12,871 bases of DNA, taken from NCBI GenBank assembly GCA_030043455.1, contig JASHXQ010000128.1, positions 1 through 12,871 on the forward strand, read 5' to 3'. A program made the translations under genes and the position numbers. Under the pieces are notes generated by a model, which saw only the letters and a list, made by a program, of their open reading frames with translations, was not told where the DNA came from and searched no databases. The stretch is from Nitrososphaerales archaeon (lineage in GTDB: Archaea > Thermoproteota > Nitrososphaeria > Nitrososphaerales > CADDZS01). Shown here piece by piece: positions 5,910 through 12,871 of this stretch (positions are counted from its first letter, which is position 1; the number at the start of each line of letters is the position of its first letter).

Positions 5910-8813
5910 TCACTCAAAATAAAGAGCCGGCTTGAAAGGCAACGCGAAAGCCGCCTTCTTCTTCGGATCGTATTTGCTTTCGTCCTCCTCTCCGAAGACC
6001 TTTGTTACGACATTGAGCCGGTTTCCCAAATAGATCTGAGACTCCTCATAGACCACCTTTTCGTCAAACCCTTTAGCCGTCTTGTAGTTATCGAGAAATT
6101 CATTGCCGAGCTCGTTCATCGATTTTGAAATGCGGGTCATAGCAGTTGAGACGGTCTTTTTCTCAAGAGAAGGATGATCGGTGAAAAATTTTCTGAGAGT
6201 CTCGCTAGTCTTCTCGCCGGATTTGCGGGCCAGTACCAACTGCTCGAAAAGCTGATAGCTCCAACCAGGGGGAACATAGACGAAAAGTTTCTGGGGCTTT
6301 TCGGGCATCAGCTTCAGTATATTGTTAGAATCCTCGATCAGCCGACGGACCAGAAAATCGGAAAGTTCAGCAGCGGGGTGCAGCTTTGTCTTCTCCTCGA
6401 TAGGGAATTTCGAAGTACATACCATTTCCGTCCCGCCCAGAGTTTCGTTAATCTCCTCCACGGAGTAGGGAAGAAAGGGGGCCAGAAGCTTCAGCCAGAC
6501 ATCAATCGAGTAAACGACGGCTTCGTGATTAAGCTTGTCAGCGCGAGAGGCGTAATAGCGGAGATCATTCCAGTATGCATAGAACGCCTCTTGAAAACCC
6601 GATTTCGTTTTCATAACATCCAGGCTCGCGGTAATATTCCGGATGTGTTTTTGGACCTGATTCTCCAGCCAGAGATCTATTGAGCTTGGCTCGACTTTCT
6701 GTCCGGAGTGGTCTGAGGCAGAACGGAGGAGATCCGAAACGAAGTTAGGCAGTGCCAGAATCTTGCCCTCGATATCCTTCGCATTTTTTTCTCTCCAGTC
6801 CATGTCGTCCAAGCCCTCAGCTCCATCCATTAGAGCGGAACGGACGACGTCAGCACCCAGTCGATTTAGGGCACTGCTTAGAGTGATGACGTTTCCCTTG
6901 CTCTTGCTCATTTTTTCGCCCTCCGCCATCATCATGCCATTAGCAGAGATACCCTGTGGCCACAGGTTCCTAGGGAAAAACGCCACGTGCTGAAACACGA
7001 AGAACATGAGATGGTTGGGAATGAGCTCTTTGGCGGAGTTCCTCAGATTTACCGGATACCAATATAGAAAATCCCGTCTTATCTCGTCTAGAAGCTGAGG
7101 CGCGAGATGAGTGTTGGCTGAGATGTTTTTCAGATCCCCTTTGCCCAGGAAAATGTAATCAAAGAATTCATCGGTTAGGGACTCAGGTAGAATGTTATTG
7201 GATACGATAAGGGGGCGGATGGTGTAGAATGCCATGTAAATCGTGGAATCGCTTAGCGTCTCGACAATCCATCCTGGTGACCAGGGGAGGGGCGTGCCCA
7301 GGCCCACCCTTCTCGCACATGGCCAGTCCTTGATCCAATCGATGACATCATGAAACCATCGCCTAGCGCTCTCCGGATAAATTTGACAGGAATCTATGCA
7401 TTCATGGGCAACACTTTTCCAAGCGGGATCAGAGTACTTCAGAAACCATTGATCTTCCAGGATCTTGACGCGACACTGGGTGAGACACCTGCAGATTACC
7501 TTATCGGGCAGGTCATACATGAAGTCAGCAAAGCCGGTACTTTTGAGCTCCCGCACCACCTTAGGCTTGGATTCTGAAACTTTGGACCCCTGAAACTTGC
7601 CGGTGTTTTTGTTTAAGATCCCTTGATGGAATTCTCTCTTGTACACGAGATTAGTGGCTTCGTCTACCTTTGGATCGTTCTGGCTCGAGATGCGAAGCTC
7701 TTCAATGACCTCCTTCGCCGGAATTTCCCCCATCCCGGAAACGGTGATGAGTGGGATCGGTACGATTTTCTTCAGAGAATCAGGATCCAGTTGAAATTCG
7801 AGCTGCCCTTTCGCGTTGTTTTGAAGATCTCTTAAGGCCACATAATCCATCGGGGCATGAGCTGGCACACTGTAGACCACACCGGTGCCGTTGCCCGGAT
7901 TGACAAAGGCCGCGGGAAGAATGGGAAGAGCTTTTTCCGGATCGATCGGACTAAGTACATATTTTCCAATGAGTTCCTTTCCGAGGAATTCTCGCTTTAC
8001 CTCGATTTGATGGAGCTGATCCTTGAGTTTGTCTGCTGCTTCAGCACTGACGATCCAATGCCGCTGACGATCAAGTAGAATCTCAACGTACTTCGAAGAG
8101 GGATTCAGCCAAAGATTGGTGACTCCGAAGATGGTCTCCGGTCTGAAAGTTGCAGCAGGGAGAAATTGGTCCGTCCCGTCCAGTCTGAAGATGACTAGAG
8201 TGAATTCTTCCCACTGGACACCCTGACCTTCCAGCCGGTCGTGGTCTCCTGTGGGACTTTGATCTCTCGGACACCATACAACTGGATGCGTACCGCGGGT
8301 CACGTAACCCATGTCTCTGAGCTGTTTGTATTGCCAAAGTACAAACTTGTTGAATGTTGGTTCGAGATCCGTGGTGTGAAATTCTCGCCTCCAATCAACT
8401 GACAGAGCGAGTCGCCTTAGCGAAGATCTGCTAAGATCCGTGTAGTACTGAGCCATGAACTTGGGATCGTAGAATCTGGGAAGTTCATCTCTCGGGATCT
8501 TGTCTATCTCCACGAATTCCTTGATCATAGATTGATCACCATTGGAAAGGCGTTCAGCGGCAGCCACGATGGGTTGACCTGTCCAGTGCCAGGCCCACGG
8601 AAAAGCCACGTTGTAGCCCTGCATTCTCTTGAACCGGGCGTAGACGTCGACTCGGGTGGCGGTGAAGGCATGCCCTAAATGGAGAGGTCCATTCATGTAA
8701 GGAAAGGGAACCGTGACGAGTTTCTTGTCTCTTGTAAGATCGCGCTCGGGTTCGAAGACGTGGCTCTCCTGCCACTTCGTCATCCACTTGTCTTCGATAC
8801 TCTTATCCACCAT
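5910..8813 (-). CDS. leuS: Leucyl-tRNA synthetase, archaeal/eukaryotic type
   Basis: A 967-residue class I synthetase that charges tRNA-Leu with leucine. The HIGH motif is HLGH at 45-48 in PFPYMNGPLHLGHAFT, and the KMSKS loop is at 634-638 in EGEKMSKSKGN. The CP1 editing domain (about 205-360), which hydrolyses mischarged tRNA, shows TFRPET (222-227) and GTGVVYSVPAHAPMDY with D323 as the likely conserved editing aspartate. DWPCARRVGLGTPLPW (496-511) and LSDSTIYMAFY are typical of archaeal LeuRS. A cysteine cluster CRCLTQC (441-447) resembles the family's zinc-knuckle area. The helical anticodon-binding domain covers about 690-830, followed by the archaeal-type C-terminal domain. It has the usual archaeal length. 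The start ATG is 37 bases after alaS; no strong Shine-Dalgarno was seen. It is probably cotranscribed with alaS. Confidence 0.97.
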   Translation of the reverse strand: MVDKSIEDKWMTKWQESHVFEPERDLTRDKKLVTVPFPYMNGPLHLGHAFTATRVDVYARFKRMQGYNVAFPWAWHWTGQPIVAAAERLSNGDQSMIKEFVEIDKIPRDELPRFYDPKFMAQYYTDLSRSSLRRLALSVDWRREFHTTDLEPTFNKFVLWQYKQLRDMGYVTRGTHPVVWCPRDQSPTGDHDRLEGQGVQWEEFTLVIFRLDGTDQFLPAATFRPETIFGVTNLWLNPSSKYVEILLDRQRHWIVSAEAADKLKDQLHQIEVKREFLGKELIGKYVLSPIDPEKALPILPAAFVNPGNGTGVVYSVPAHAPMDYVALRDLQNNAKGQLEFQLDPDSLKKIVPIPLITVSGMGEIPAKEVIEELRISSQNDPKVDEATNLVYKREFHQGILNKNTGKFQGSKVSESKPKVVRELKSTGFADFMYDLPDKVICRCLTQCRVKILEDQWFLKYSDPAWKSVAHECIDSCQIYPESARRWFHDVIDWIKDWPCARRVGLGTPLPWSPGWIVETLSDSTIYMAFYTIRPLIVSNNILPESLTDEFFDYIFLGKGDLKNISANTHLAPQLLDEIRRDFLYWYPVNLRNSAKELIPNHLMFFVFQHVAFFPRNLWPQGISANGMMMAEGEKMSKSKGNVITLSSALNRLGADVVRSALMDGAEGLDDMDWREKNAKDIEGKILALPNFVSDLLRSASDHSGQKVEPSSIDLWLENQVQKHIRNITASLDVMKTKSGFQEAFYAYWNDLRYYASRADKLNHEAVVYSIDVWLKLLAPFLPYSVEEINETLGGTEMVCTSKFPIEEKTKLHPAAELSDFLVRRLIEDSNNILKLMPEKPQKLFVYVPPGWSYQLFEQLVLARKSGEKTSETLRKFFTDHPSLEKKTVSTAMTRISKSMNELGNEFLDNYKTAKGFDEKVVYEESQIYLGNRLNVVTKVFGEEDESKYDPKKKAAFALPFKPALYFE

Positions 8814-8850
8814 TCATACATCCGTTCCGAGTTTTTGAACGCCCACTGGA

Positions 8851-11613
8851 TCAGGCGGGGAATTGTTTTAACAGAATCCCCTGAACGTCCGGCAGGATTG
8901 TAGGTCTGGCTCCGGAGGATCCGCCCTGACCGAACCTCGCGTCCCCACCGCCAGATCCACCCAATGCTTTGGAAAGCTCCCTCGCAAGGTTGCCCGCACG
9001 AACTCCCGTTTTCACAACCTGATCTCCGCAAAAGACAAGAATCCGGGTTCGAAGATTTTCTTCGAACAAGGCGATGTAGATTAAGTCTGGACTAGTCCTC
9101 GCTAGGCGATCCCCCACCACCATGTGGTATTCAGAGTCCAAGCCTTCTTCAAAGGCTGAAAGAAAGAACTTCAATCCCTTTTGAAGAGGGATACTTAGTC
9201 GAGGTATCTCCCCGATCATAAGATCAGCCAAACGTTTCGCCAGTTGCTTCGAGATTTTCCTTGCGGATTCTTCGTTTCTGACAACATTGTCCAAAGAGCG
9301 TACTAATTTCTCCGAGGGGGTTTCGAGCTTCCCTGCTGCTTCCGTCAAGATGGACTCCTGATTTTCCACATAATTTACGGCGACCTCCCCGGCCACATAT
9401 TCCAGACGCTCTACTCCGTCCTGCATCCTTTCCGATTTTGTGATCTTGATAAGACCGACGTCGCCTGTTCGGGAACAGTGAGTCCCTCCACAGGCTTCTA
9501 CATCCCATCCCTCGATGTTCACTATTCGCAAGTCCTTCACGGGGGCGACCCCTCCCTGGTAAAGCCTGAAGCTGTATTCCTGCTCTGCCTCTCTTCGAGG
9601 CATCCATTTGATGACGACCGGGAGATTGCGTCTAACCACGTCATTCGCCAGTCTCTCGATTTCAAGAACCTGATCGCGAGATAGGTGGGAATAATGAGTT
9701 ACATCCAATCGGGCCATGTCCTCGTCTTTGAACGCAGAGTTTTGCCACACCCACGGCCCCAAGACGATTCTTGCGGCACCATTGACGATATGTGTCGCCG
9801 TGTGATGTCTCATGATACGGGAACGTCTCTGAGAGTCCACGCGACTCTCGACTTGATCGCCCACCTTGAGACGGTCCTTGAGATCCGGAATATGGTGCAG
9901 TACAACATTGTTAATTTTGAAAACATCGTCGACGAAGAGTCCGTTGATCGTGCCGTGATCCGGTTCCTGCCCGCCGGCACGAGCATAAAACGCCGTTGAA
10001 TCAAGTACCACAAAATCACCAGAGATTACTTCCAGAACCTTGGCGAAAAAGTCGAACTGGTCTCTATTCTGATAAAAAATCAGATTCGTTGGTAGTGCTG
10101 TTTTAACTTGAAAGCCTTTGGAGTTGCTCTTCTCCAGAATTTTTTCAGTCTCTCCAGAATCATCGGAGTGACGGGCTGTGATTTTGGCGTAAAAATCTGG
10201 AGGAGTGACGACATTGAGCCCCGAGGCCGAGAGAAATTCGGGGGTGAGTCCGTCGCTGTCGTATAGCTGGGTCAATTCTTCTTGCAGGATCGGCGCGTTG
10301 CGTTTCCTCAGTCTCTCCACGATTTTAGATGATCTTTCCCGGTTTAGGGCATACTTTCGTTTCTCCACATTGAGGATAGTTCTTACTACATTTTCATGCT
10401 CCAATAACTCAGGATACATGTCCTTCAAAGCTTCGCTGTGCCACATGGTCAGATCCTCTAGCTCCAGGTCTAGCTTGAGTTCGTCAATAAAATCCAGCGC
10501 CCGCCTGACGAGCACTCGGAGATTGTAGCCTCCACCAACATTTCCAGGCAGCATGCCATCTGCGATTCCGAAAAGAAGCGTTCGTGTATGGTCTACGATA
10601 GAATAGACTCCTTGGATCTGTCTCATTTTTGATTTGAGGATCGCTTCGGGGATTTTCAACTGCTTTGCTAGATCTGAAAGATCCTCGAGCGCTCCCTTGA
10701 ACTCGTCAATCTCGAGAGATCCTGCTAGTCGGAAGTAATCGTCGAGATCGTGATCCGGTTCGTCACTTAGTCCGGTCTTGGACCGCAGTTTTTTCAGGAC
10801 GTTCGGGAAGATGGCTTCATCACTCGTGAATGTCCCTTGAGATAGCCAAACCAACCTCTCCAAGCCAGCACCCATGTCGATCACCTTTTCGTCATACTCC
10901 ACATAGTTCTCTGGAGTACCCTCGTACGCCGTAAATACGGCGTTGCCCAGTTCCAGTCCACGAACATGGTACTCGAGGCTGTTCCCGAAGGCACCAGGGC
11001 CGAGCCAGACGTCTTCCACGAAGATGATTTCTTCCTTAGGAATGGTGAATTCTTCGGTGAGAAAGCCGTAGTCTAGTTCGATACAGCGATCCTTCCAGTA
11101 CCCATCGGAATTCGCGAGAGCCTGTTGGCCCACCATACAGAATGAAGTCTGGTGGCGCCCGGTCACACCAACGTTGGCGATGTCTGAGAAGCGTAGACAC
11201 ATCTGGGGCACGACCAGTGGATTTGCGGGGAAGTCGAAGACCACCTTTCCTGATTCGATCCTCTGAAAATCCACGATGGATGCTATCGTGAAATAGAGAT
11301 CTGGCCTCCAGCGGCAGACCACCGGATATCTTCGAATGGACTCGTGCCCATTTTTTCGAAAGTAAGTTTCTAGAGTCTTCCAAGCATCCACGTAATCGAA
11401 CTTGCGCGAGCTGGGTGGGTCGCCCAGAAACGCGTATTGCTGGCAAGGCTTTTCTGGACAGAGGGTTCTTTTCTCATTAAGAGTCCAGAAATATTTTCCG
11501 CAATTCTGGCACTTCTTTCTGACATACCCCTCTTTAGCGAACAGAGCTACTCGGTAGTACTTGTCCGGATCGGCTGAAAATCGTTCGCGAAGAAGATCTT
11601 TCCCTATCGGCAA
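8851..11613 (-). CDS. alaS: Alanyl-tRNA synthetase, archaeal type
   Basis: A 920-residue class II synthetase that charges tRNA-Ala via the acceptor G3:U70 pair. It begins with the archaeal N-terminal extension holding a Cys4 motif (C35-x2-C38 and C52, C57 in KKCQNCGKYFW...LCPEKPC). The catalytic domain follows (about 70-320, with RFSDIANVGVTGRHQTSF and DMGAGLERLVW), then the helical tRNA-recognition domain. The editing domain has ARAGGQE (544-550), HHTATH (603-608) and CGGTHC (708-713), whose H604, H608, C708 and H712 fit the zinc site that removes Ser and Gly from tRNA-Ala. The C-terminal C-Ala domain ends with GSGGGDARFGQGG (886-898). The start is TTG: an in-frame stop lies four codons upstream, and the N-terminus fits the family. 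The gene lies 96 bases after the membrane-protein gene and 37 before leuS. Confidence 0.97.
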   Translation of the reverse strand: MPIGKDLLRERFSADPDKYYRVALFAKEGYVRKKCQNCGKYFWTLNEKRTLCPEKPCQQYAFLGDPPSSRKFDYVDAWKTLETYFRKNGHESIRRYPVVCRWRPDLYFTIASIVDFQRIESGKVVFDFPANPLVVPQMCLRFSDIANVGVTGRHQTSFCMVGQQALANSDGYWKDRCIELDYGFLTEEFTIPKEEIIFVEDVWLGPGAFGNSLEYHVRGLELGNAVFTAYEGTPENYVEYDEKVIDMGAGLERLVWLSQGTFTSDEAIFPNVLKKLRSKTGLSDEPDHDLDDYFRLAGSLEIDEFKGALEDLSDLAKQLKIPEAILKSKMRQIQGVYSIVDHTRTLLFGIADGMLPGNVGGGYNLRVLVRRALDFIDELKLDLELEDLTMWHSEALKDMYPELLEHENVVRTILNVEKRKYALNRERSSKIVERLRKRNAPILQEELTQLYDSDGLTPEFLSASGLNVVTPPDFYAKITARHSDDSGETEKILEKSNSKGFQVKTALPTNLIFYQNRDQFDFFAKVLEVISGDFVVLDSTAFYARAGGQEPDHGTINGLFVDDVFKINNVVLHHIPDLKDRLKVGDQVESRVDSQRRSRIMRHHTATHIVNGAARIVLGPWVWQNSAFKDEDMARLDVTHYSHLSRDQVLEIERLANDVVRRNLPVVIKWMPRREAEQEYSFRLYQGGVAPVKDLRIVNIEGWDVEACGGTHCSRTGDVGLIKITKSERMQDGVERLEYVAGEVAVNYVENQESILTEAAGKLETPSEKLVRSLDNVVRNEESARKISKQLAKRLADLMIGEIPRLSIPLQKGLKFFLSAFEEGLDSEYHMVVGDRLARTSPDLIYIALFEENLRTRILVFCGDQVVKTGVRAGNLARELSKALGGSGGGDARFGQGGSSGARPTILPDVQGILLKQFPA

Positions 11614-11648
11614 TGGAGAGCTTACTGTCCTAAAGAGCTAAGGATCTG

Positions 11649-11653
11649 AAAAA
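11649..11653 (-). terminator. T-run after the membrane-protein gene, possible terminator
   Basis: The minus strand reads GCCCTCCTTTTTCAG about 57 bases after the stop at 11710. It is a short T5 run without a strong hairpin and lies just downstream of the candidate alaS TATA box, so termination of one gene and initiation of the next may be packed together. Confidence 0.3.
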
Positions 11654-11665
11654 GGAGGGCTTTAC

Positions 11666-11673
11666 CTTTATTT
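11666..11673 (-). promoter_or_regulatory. Candidate TATA box of alaS-leuS
   Basis: AAATAAAG on the minus strand, about 55 bases before the TTG at 11613. Transcription would start near 11644, leaving a leader of about 30 bases. It is the best AT-rich element in the 96-base gap but is only a moderate match. Confidence 0.35.
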
Positions 11674-11709
11674 GCTGATCGGTTTGCCAGAAAACTTTCG
11701 GGAAGCTGT

Positions 11710-12871
11710 TTAGGCTTCTTCCTCGTACTCTTCCCTGAGATCGTGAATCCGATCGATCAAAGAGTTCGTGATGCCTTGTAACCTACGCTCATTGTTGTGT
11801 TGCAACCGGGTGAATGTATCCTCCTTCATCCTCTTTGTGATGAGTTGTTCATAGTTGTTCAGCATGTCCTTCACAACTCTGTCGAATTCTCGATCTGTAG
11901 CTAAAACCTCGTTAAACCCAGCCTGCACCCCCGCGGTTGCCCCAGTCAGTTGGGCGCGCAACGTTCCAACCTTCGAGTTTGTTTTGATTCTGAAATCGTC
12001 AATCCTCGAACGAGCAACGATCAAATCGTTCCTAGCGACCGCATTGCCCTTCGTCTTCAGCTCGGAGAGAATTTCATTGGTTCCGGAAACCTTATCCTCG
12101 ATCGCCCTAGAGAGCGTATCAAAGATGCTTCCCGAGTCTTCCTTGGATTCCTGTTTGGGCCTGAAAACTACTGCCCCGATGAAAACGGCTATGAACAGCA
12201 GACCTGCAGCTGGCAGAGCTGATCCGAAAGCCGACGCGATCCCCAGATGGAAGGTAAGCGTGGCGTTGGGTCCGGAAATCGTTGTCGTGTTTACTCCCGA
12301 CAGAGAGAGCTGGTTTCCATTCACAAGAACTCCCGGAGCACTGGACGAGGAAATGGAGTACTGATCAATGATTGCATCTATGGGGGCACTGTTGGGAATC
12401 GACACGTGATATTCTCCGTTCGAGTAGTTCCAATATTGTTGCCCTAATGGATACTGATAGACAAGCGACACCGCACTGTCAGGTTGAATCGCCTCATCAG
12501 GTGAGCTGATTGTTCCCGAGCCGTTCAAGTCCAATACCCCACCGCTAATCGAGATAGTGCCTAAATTGCTGATCGGGGGTTCCGTATTCGGAACGGCTGT
12601 AAGAGCGCTCGCATTGGTCAGGGGTGAATAGTCTAAAGAATAGATTGTATTTTCGCCATTGTTTTTGAGGTTCAGAGTATCAGTAACTATGACTTGACCG
12701 TTCGGAGAAAGCGAAAGTTGTCTGATAATTTTTGTAAAGTCGATTGCTCCAGATGATTGGGGATCGGAATAAATCGTAACGTTGTTGTACCGGAGCACAC
12801 TCGAGACATTGTTCCCGCTGTAGTTCCAAGTTTCAAGTGTTGCATTGGTGCCCACGGTATGAGAAAAGCCT
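11710..12871 (-). CDS. Membrane protein with sequon-rich extracellular domain and cytoplasmic coiled-coil-like tail (5' end cut by window edge)
   Basis: No named family recognised with confidence. The frame is open to the right edge, so the N-terminus and any signal peptide lie outside; residue numbers count from an internal GTG at 12855. Residues 1-205 look extracellular: beta-rich, full of Ser, Asn, Thr and Gly, with nine N-glycosylation sequons (N4, N11, N16, N25, N81, N111, N143, N189, N197). One hydrophobic helix spans about 208-231 (GSALPAAGLLFIAVFIGAVVF), followed by RPK, consistent with the C-terminus inside the cell. Residues 240-381 are charged and helical with coiled-coil character, ending in EEYEEEA; there are no sequons there. 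The order (beta domains, QYPLGQQYWNYSNGEY segment, one helix) recalls ribophorin I of eukaryotic oligosaccharyltransferase, but this is a weak resemblance from memory. S-layer-associated or receptor-like proteins are alternatives. Confidence 0.75.
   Translation of the reverse strand, partial: GFSHTVGTNATLETWNYSGNNVSSVLRYNNVTIYSDPQSSGAIDFTKIIRQLSLSPNGQVIVTDTLNLKNNGENTIYSLDYSPLTNASALTAVPNTEPPISNLGTISISGGVLDLNGSGTISSPDEAIQPDSAVSLVYQYPLGQQYWNYSNGEYHVSIPNSAPIDAIIDQYSISSSSAPGVLVNGNQLSLSGVNTTTISGPNATLTFHLGIASAFGSALPAAGLLFIAVFIGAVVFRPKQESKEDSGSIFDTLSRAIEDKVSGTNEILSELKTKGNAVARNDLIVARSRIDDFRIKTNSKVGTLRAQLTGATAGVQAGFNEVLATDREFDRVVKDMLNNYEQLITKRMKEDTFTRLQHNNERRLQGITNSLIDRIHDLREEYEEEA

Noticed and set aside
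6174..6683. 169-codon open frame on the plus strand inside leuS
   Set aside because: It is fully antisense to a LeuRS with all expected motifs; its product shows no recognisable fold and no ribosome binding site was seen.
7743..7750. GTGATGA C-box-like sequence on the plus strand
   Set aside because: No CTGA at suitable distance; inside leuS coding sequence.
8358..8371. GGTTCGAGATCC, resembling a tRNA T-arm
   Set aside because: It lies inside leuS, has an extra base in the loop, and no acceptor or anticodon stem can be found around it.
10790..10830. GTGATGA followed by CTGA on the minus strand, resembling C/D-box guide RNA boxes
   Set aside because: It falls in conserved alaS coding sequence and lacks paired C' and second D boxes at proper spacing.
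11855..12364. 169-codon plus-strand open frame opposite the membrane-protein gene
   Set aside because: The minus-strand frame has coherent topology (outer domain, helix, coiled tail) and continues to the edge; the opposite frame reads as a composition-driven shadow.
1..12871. CRISPR arrays, insertion sequences, rRNA genes or foreign islands
   Set aside because: No direct repeats with regular spacing, no transposase-like frame, and gene content and base use look uniform throughout.

Overview
This window is archaeal housekeeping DNA of roughly balanced base composition. The exosome subunits Rrp4, Rrp41 and Rrp42, a proteasome alpha subunit, SBDS, eL43, prefoldin beta, KEOPS Pcc1 and archaeal-type AlaRS and LeuRS all occur together. 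The prefoldin, Pcc1 and LeuRS sequences look most like Thaumarchaeota (Nitrososphaerota) or close TACK relatives. That placement is from memory of family sequences, not from a search.

Layout. Positions 1-5277 hold, on the minus strand and in transcription order, psmA - SBDS - rrp4 - rrp41 - rrp42 - eL43 - pcc1 - prefoldin beta - DHH-family protein (cut by the left edge). This is a version of the known archaeal exosome/proteasome superoperon. Spacing is tightest in the middle: rrp41 and rrp42 abut with no spacer, and rrp42 and eL43 overlap by 8 bases. A TATA-like promoter lies just upstream of psmA. The single plus-strand gene, a DUF371 protein at 5388-5906, diverges from psmA across a short shared promoter region and ends 3 bases from the convergent end of leuS. 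Positions 5910-11613 hold leuS and alaS in tandem on the minus strand (alaS upstream, 37 bases apart). At 11710-12871 is a minus-strand gene cut by the right edge. It encodes a sequon-rich extracellular domain, one membrane helix and a cytoplasmic coiled-coil-like tail.

How the genes work together. The operon couples RNA 3'-end processing and decay (Rrp41/Rrp42 ring with Rrp4 cap), protein degradation (20S alpha ring), ribosome maturation (SBDS), a large-subunit ribosomal protein (eL43), tRNA t6A modification (Pcc1 in KEOPS) and co-translational folding (prefoldin). The two tRNA synthetases extend the translation theme. There is no stretch above 300 bases without a gene, and I saw no tRNA, rRNA, CRISPR array or mobile element.

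I see no obviously new multi-gene system. The most interesting items are the ribophorin-I-like architecture of the right-edge membrane protein, an apparent internal duplication in the DUF371 protein, the inverted repeat at the predicted psmA transcription start, heavy use of TTG/GTG starts, and the absence of the RNA polymerase subunit gene often found beside eL43.
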